NCBI GenBank assembly: GCA_019416265.1
Contig: DXXQ01000158.1
Span: 1-8,993, forward strand
Origin: Clostridiales bacterium
Lineage (GTDB): Bacteria > Bacillota > Clostridia > Lachnospirales > Lachnospiraceae
DNA: 8,993 nt
Direction of reading: 5' to 3'
This document shows, in pieces, positions 7,014 through 8,993 of this stretch. Within the stretch, counting starts at the first letter, position 1, and every line of letters starts with the position of its first letter. The notes beneath the pieces were generated by a model. That model did not search any database. It was not told the DNA's origin and worked only from the letters and a program-made list of their open reading frames with translations. A program made the translations under genes and the position numbers.

Positions 7014-7042
7014 GTGCCACAATGAGCACTTTCGTCTTTCTT
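7014..7042 (+). repeat. Direct repeat copy 2, inside the antisense RNA gene
   Basis: GTGCC (7014-7018), ATGAG (7022-7026) and TTTCGTCTTTCTT (7030-7042) repeat copy 1 with near-equal spacing: 3 and 3 bases here, against 3 and 5 in copy 1. The 13-base block is identical. Here it is transcribed in antisense, which creates the complementarity to the toxin mRNA. Confidence 0.85.
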
Positions 7043-7052
7043 GCCTATTGGC

Positions 7053-7081
7053 ATTATAGCATATGCGTATTTTGATTGCAA
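7053..7081 (-). promoter_or_regulatory. Strong promoter for the antisense RNA
   Basis: On the minus strand, TTGCAA (7081-7076) is followed by a 17-base spacer and TATAAT (7058-7053), preceded by TGC as an extended -10. It is close to consensus and better than the toxin promoter, as expected for an unstable antitoxin RNA made in excess. Confidence 0.8.
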
Positions 7082-7214
7082 TATACTTCCTGTAAAATGA
7101 TTGGTAAATACGCCGTAAGTATGCGTAAATACAGGGCGGAAAGAAAACGATTTGTGGTTTTGCCATGTTTCTTATCCTAAAATCTGTGTACGAAAGCTAA
7201 AATAGAAAGTGATT

Positions 7215-7901
7215 CTAATATTCGGGAGGAAATGGGCTTTCATAGAATTCATCATCTTCTGGAATATTAAGTGATTGTTTGGAAAATTCAGTAACATCCC
7301 TTTGAATTTCATTTTCGAGAGCGGTTTTCCGCTGTACCATTTTATCTAATATGCCCGAAATAATTGAATTATATATCTCTTTTGTTATGGAATCATTCCT
7401 TGCAATATCGACTATGGGTTTTACAGTTTTAATAAACTCATTTATTAAAAAAGAGTTTACATTTTGTTGTGCTGGTTCGAGCGGAAAAGGTGGCAATGTG
7501 CTTTCGTCAAAATTAAAACCAATATTTTCTATAGCACCGTATTTCTTGTTTTCTGTGGTGAATTCTATATTTACATCACTGATAAATAACCTTGCAAGAT
7601 TTTCGCATATCTCATATACAGAAAATGCTTCAAGAGATTGTTCCCTTCCAAGCAAATGATCAATGGAAACTTCAAAGAAATCGGAAAAGGCGATTAATTC
7701 CAGTGTAGTTGGAAAAGTTTTTCCGTTTTTTATATCTGAAAATTTTGATTGATTGAAAATAAACCCTGTAGTTTCCTGTATTTTCCGCATACATTCAGCA
7801 TCACTTTTTATATCGTGTTTTGACATAAGTTGATTAAGTTTTTTTATCAATTCACTTGAAATTTTGCGTTCTTTTTCATTCATTTTTTTCGCTGCCGACA
7901 T
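7215..7901 (-). CDS. XRE-family transcriptional repressor of an element control module
   Basis: This encodes a 228-residue protein with an N-terminal Cro/C1-type helix-turn-helix (about residues 18-87). The recognisable part is FNQSKFSDIKNGKTFPTTL, followed by LIAFSDFFEVSIDHLLGRE, a standard XRE ending. The C-terminal about 140 residues are not recognised; they are rich in charged residues and end in an acidic, Pro-rich tail. No LexA/peptidase Ser-Lys motif or metallopeptidase HExxH is visible, so there is no sign of SOS-type self-cleavage. AAGGAGA six bases before ATG 7901 supports the start. It diverges from the two + strand genes at 8052 and 8253, and repeated ATAAGCAAT sites lie between the two promoters. 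It therefore probably represses both itself and the excision/replication-like genes. Its coding sequence is visibly more AT-rich than the Jet operon. Confidence 0.9.
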   Translation of the reverse strand: MSAAKKMNEKERKISSELIKKLNQLMSKHDIKSDAECMRKIQETTGFIFNQSKFSDIKNGKTFPTTLELIAFSDFFEVSIDHLLGREQSLEAFSVYEICENLARLFISDVNIEFTTENKKYGAIENIGFNFDESTLPPFPLEPAQQNVNSFLINEFIKTVKPIVDIARNDSITKEIYNSIISGILDKMVQRKTALENEIQRDVTEFSKQSLNIPEDDEFYESPFPPEY

Positions 7902-7973
7902 GATAAATCTCCTTTTCTTATTATCGAATGTAATTTCATATAAAAAATATTGAAATAAAGATAAGCATTGCTA

Positions 7974-8003
7974 TTGCTTATAGTATACCACATACCGCAT
8001 AAT
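7974..8003 (+). promoter_or_regulatory. Predicted promoter for the genes at 8052 and 8253
   Basis: TTGCTT (7974-7979) is 18 bases from CATAAT (7998-8003). Start near 8010 would give a leader of about 40 nt. The -35 lies in the left operator arm and the -10 overlaps the right one. Confidence 0.5.
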
Positions 8004-8009
8004 AAGCAA
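7982..8009 (-). promoter_or_regulatory. Predicted promoter for the XRE repressor gene
   Basis: On the minus strand, TTGCTT (8009-8004) is 16 bases from TATACT (7987-7982). The -35 is the right operator arm. It overlaps the opposing + promoter, so the two are mutually exclusive in space. Confidence 0.5.
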
Positions 8010-8051
8010 TACAGAGACAAAAACAAATTCACAGAAAGAGAGGTTCCACAA

Positions 8052-8249
8052 ATGAATCAGAGAATCAAAAGTACAAAAACAGAAGCGAGAATGTTGGACG
8101 TAACAGCCCTTTGCGAGTATATCAGCATGGGACGGACAAGGGCGGCAGAGTTCGGGGCAATGTGCGGAGCGAAGCGCAAGCTTGGTAAAAGAACCTTATA
8201 TGATAAGAAAATCATAGATAAGGCACTGGACGAACTAGAAACGGAGTAA
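8052..8249 (+). CDS. Small helix-turn-helix protein, excisionase/MerR-like
   Basis: This encodes 65 residues. The core MLDVTALCEYISMGRTRAAEF followed by GKRTLYDKKIIDKALDEL resembles the small winged-helix DNA-binding proteins ('excisionase family') of Firmicute conjugative and mobilisable elements. In these an N-terminal 'LDV..L..Y..MG...A' helix-turn-helix precedes a 'G.R.lYd...ID..L' wing. The role is inferred to be recombination directionality or activation of the element. ATG 8052 is chosen because AAAGAGAGG lies eight bases upstream. A longer frame reaching TTG 7968 would run through the operator and promoter, so it is rejected. It is followed after three bases by the next gene, so the two are an operon. 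Confident as a gene; function moderate. Confidence 0.75.
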   Translation: MNQRIKSTKTEARMLDVTALCEYISMGRTRAAEFGAMCGAKRKLGKRTLYDKKIIDKALDELETE

Positions 8250-8252
8250 GAC

Positions 8253-8654
8253 ATGGGAAAACAGAAAGCACCAATGTACGACCAATATGCAAGTCTTGGA
8301 AAAAACAGCCATTACGGGAGAATTTACGAAGACACGATAAAAAGCCAGCCTTATAAGAATCTGACATTGGCTGAGAAGAACTTGTATACGATATGCAGAG
8401 TGCAATTACAAAGCCTAAACGCAAAAGCGTGTTTATACAAACATTGTTTAGAAGAAGGTATAACATATAACGAAGAATGTGATTTTGTTCTTCCAGCTAA
8501 ACACATGGACGAATATGGTTTGGAACGTTCCAATACACCAAAACTTCTCAATCGACTCATAAAGAAGGGGTTTTTAGACAAAAAGGAATCGAATAAGCAT
8601 AGACGTAAAGTCAATGTGTATTCTTTTTCAAAACGTTGGAAGAACTACAAATAA
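8253..8654 (+). CDS. Winged-helix replication-initiator-like or replisome-organiser-like protein of a mobile element
   Basis: This encodes a 133-residue basic protein. A helical N-terminus (YDQYASLGKNSHYGRIYEDT) is followed by a segment LTLAEKNLYTICRVQ that looks like the first helix of a replication-protein winged helix. The C-terminal part reads FVLPAKHMDEYGLERSNTPK, then LLNRLIKKGFLDKKESNK and VNVYSFSKRWKN. This is a recognition helix (S-N-T-P-K-LL) plus a wing, as in MarR/RepA-N-like and phage replisome-organiser DNA-binding domains. I recall close relatives in Lachnospiraceae element clusters annotated only as helix-turn-helix proteins. GGAG six bases before ATG 8253 overlaps the end of the previous gene and supports the start. 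The role, replication of an excised element or gene control, is inferred from the context with the XRE and excisionase-like genes. Confidence 0.7.
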   Translation: MGKQKAPMYDQYASLGKNSHYGRIYEDTIKSQPYKNLTLAEKNLYTICRVQLQSLNAKACLYKHCLEEGITYNEECDFVLPAKHMDEYGLERSNTPKLLNRLIKKGFLDKKESNKHRRKVNVYSFSKRWKNYK

Positions 8655-8861
8655 AACATTGTCCGTGTGTATGGAGTCTGATGATCCTGGTAGACACGGG
8701 AGGTTCGCTGCCGTAGAAGGATGGGTATACACAAGGCCATGTAGAACGGAAACAAAGACGTTTTACTTCGTGTACCCAAAACCCTCTATTTTCGTACCAG
8801 ATACAGAGAAATGTCCATTACAATGGCTCATTCTTCTGAGATATTTATTGATCATATATCT

Positions 8862-8884
8862 AAAAAATCCTTGATTTTCAAGGG
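8862..8884 (-). terminator. Possible minus-strand terminator
   Basis: Read on the minus strand, CCTTGA, loop AAA and TCAAGG (8883-8869) form a 6-bp hairpin, followed by A and six T (8868-8862). The stem is short and only half GC, so it is weak. If real it would end a minus-strand gene that lies beyond the right edge. Confidence 0.4.
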
Positions 8885-8892
8885 AAAAAGTC

Positions 8893-8921
8893 TTGACATA
8901 ATAGGGAGGTAAAACTTTAAA
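8893..8921 (+). promoter_or_regulatory. Promoter-like sequence reading out of the window
   Basis: A consensus TTGACA (8893-8898) is 17 bases from a poor -10, TTTAAA (8916-8921). A GGGAGG just inside (8904-8909) looks like a ribosome binding site but precedes only a short frame from GTG 8923 that stops after ten codons. Confidence 0.4.
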
Positions 8922-8993
8922 AGTGGAATTTTATACAATAAACAAAAAATATTGAACGAAAAAACCTTAACTTTAATATAATATCAAAAATAG

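Larger units (their letters stand above)
6975..7046 (-). ncRNA. Predicted antisense antitoxin RNA of about 70 nt (par RNA II-like)
   Basis: From a start near 7046, set by the promoter at 7081-7053, the RNA runs leftward to the shared terminator. Its 5' part contains AAGAAAGACGAAA, then CUCAU, then GGCAC. These are the complements of TTTCGTCTTTCTT, ATGAG and GTGCC at the toxin start, and the terminator stem is complementary too. In pAD1 par, RNA II (about 65 nt) has the same organisation: convergent, with a shared terminator and direct-repeat complementarity that blocks translation of fst. The exact 5' end is a prediction. Confidence 0.7.
7961..8011. promoter_or_regulatory. Candidate operator: three ATAAGCAAT-type half-sites
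   Basis: ATAAGCATT (7961-7969, one mismatch), TATTGCTTAT (7972-7981, inverted) and ATAAGCAATA (8002-8011) lie between the divergent genes. The last two form an exact 10-bp inverted repeat with a 20-base gap. The arms overlap the -35/-10 elements of both divergent promoters, as expected for a repressor site used by the XRE protein. Confidence 0.65.
8655..8993. other. Unassigned stretch with hairpins after the element genes
   Basis: No convincing gene is visible. The first 110 bases are GC-richer than the surroundings and have nested inverted repeats: CCGTGT (8663-8668) with ACACGG (8694-8699), and TGTGTAT (8666-8672) with ATACACA (8727-8733). The last 110 bases are very AT-rich, with a TTGACA promoter-like site. 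A transfer or replication origin, or the 5' region of a gene beyond the edge, are possible. Confidence 0.4.

Noticed and set aside
6843..7166. 107-codon minus-strand open frame across the toxin locus
   Set aside because: It is exactly antisense to the peptide gene and runs through the terminator and both repeats. It has no ribosome binding site, and its composition (many Arg, Pro, Cys) is unlike a protein.
7968..8051. N-terminal extension of the small HTH gene from TTG 7968
   Set aside because: It would read through the operator and -10 region; ATG 8052 has a good ribosome binding site and matches the family start.
8614..8874. 86-codon plus-strand open frame after the winged-helix gene
   Set aside because: It starts inside that gene out of frame and has no ribosome binding site. 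It crosses the hairpin block, and the peptide is not recognised; it is kept as unassigned DNA.
1..8993. CRISPR array, tRNA, rRNA or complete insertion sequence
   Set aside because: No regularly spaced repeats of 24-40 bases, no tRNA cloverleaf with a CCA-proximal GTTCGA-type loop, no rRNA sequence and no transposase were seen on either strand by eye.

Overview
The window looks like chromosomal DNA of a low-to-moderate GC Firmicute, most likely a gut clostridium of the Lachnospiraceae type. The grounds are strong purine-rich Shine-Dalgarno sites, GTG/ATG starts, A-rich intergenic DNA and protein styles that recall that family. This is inference: no rRNA or housekeeping marker is present.

Region 1 (1-5675, + strand) is most of a Wadjet (Jet) SMC-family anti-plasmid operon. 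It holds the C-terminal end of JetB (DUF2398/TIGR02678-like), a complete JetC SMC-like ATPase of the TIGR02680 kind that starts at GTG 265, and a complete JetD (TIGR02679/DUF2399-like) with a Toprim-type metal site. JetA should lie just upstream, outside the window. The genes overlap (14 nt, then ATGA) and should be translationally coupled. In characterised Wadjet systems the SMC motor senses and extrudes circular DNA and JetD cuts it.

Region 2 (5676-6480) holds a perfect 12-bp inverted repeat between convergent genes, then a Uma2-family (DUF820, PD-(D/E)XK fold) gene on the minus strand with its own promoter.

Region 3 (6480-7081) looks non-coding but contains the most interesting locus. A 28-codon hydrophobic peptide gene has a promoter, an SD-sequestering leader hairpin and a strong terminator. 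A convergent minus-strand promoter (extended -10, 17-bp spacer) drives a predicted RNA of about 70 nt that ends at the same bidirectional terminator. This RNA is complementary, through repeated segments, to the peptide's translation start region. The layout is that of the Fst/par type I toxin-antitoxin locus of pAD1.

Region 4 (7215-8993) is an AT-rich mobile-element-like control module. It has an XRE repressor (minus) diverging from a small excisionase/MerR-like DNA-binding protein and a replication-initiator-like winged-helix protein (plus). Overlapping divergent promoters there are embedded in repeats of ATAAGCAAT. The last 340 bases hold no convincing gene, but do hold hairpins and a promoter-like sequence.

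Overall, an anti-plasmid defence operon lies beside what looks like one end of an integrated plasmid/ICE-like element with its own addiction-type locus.
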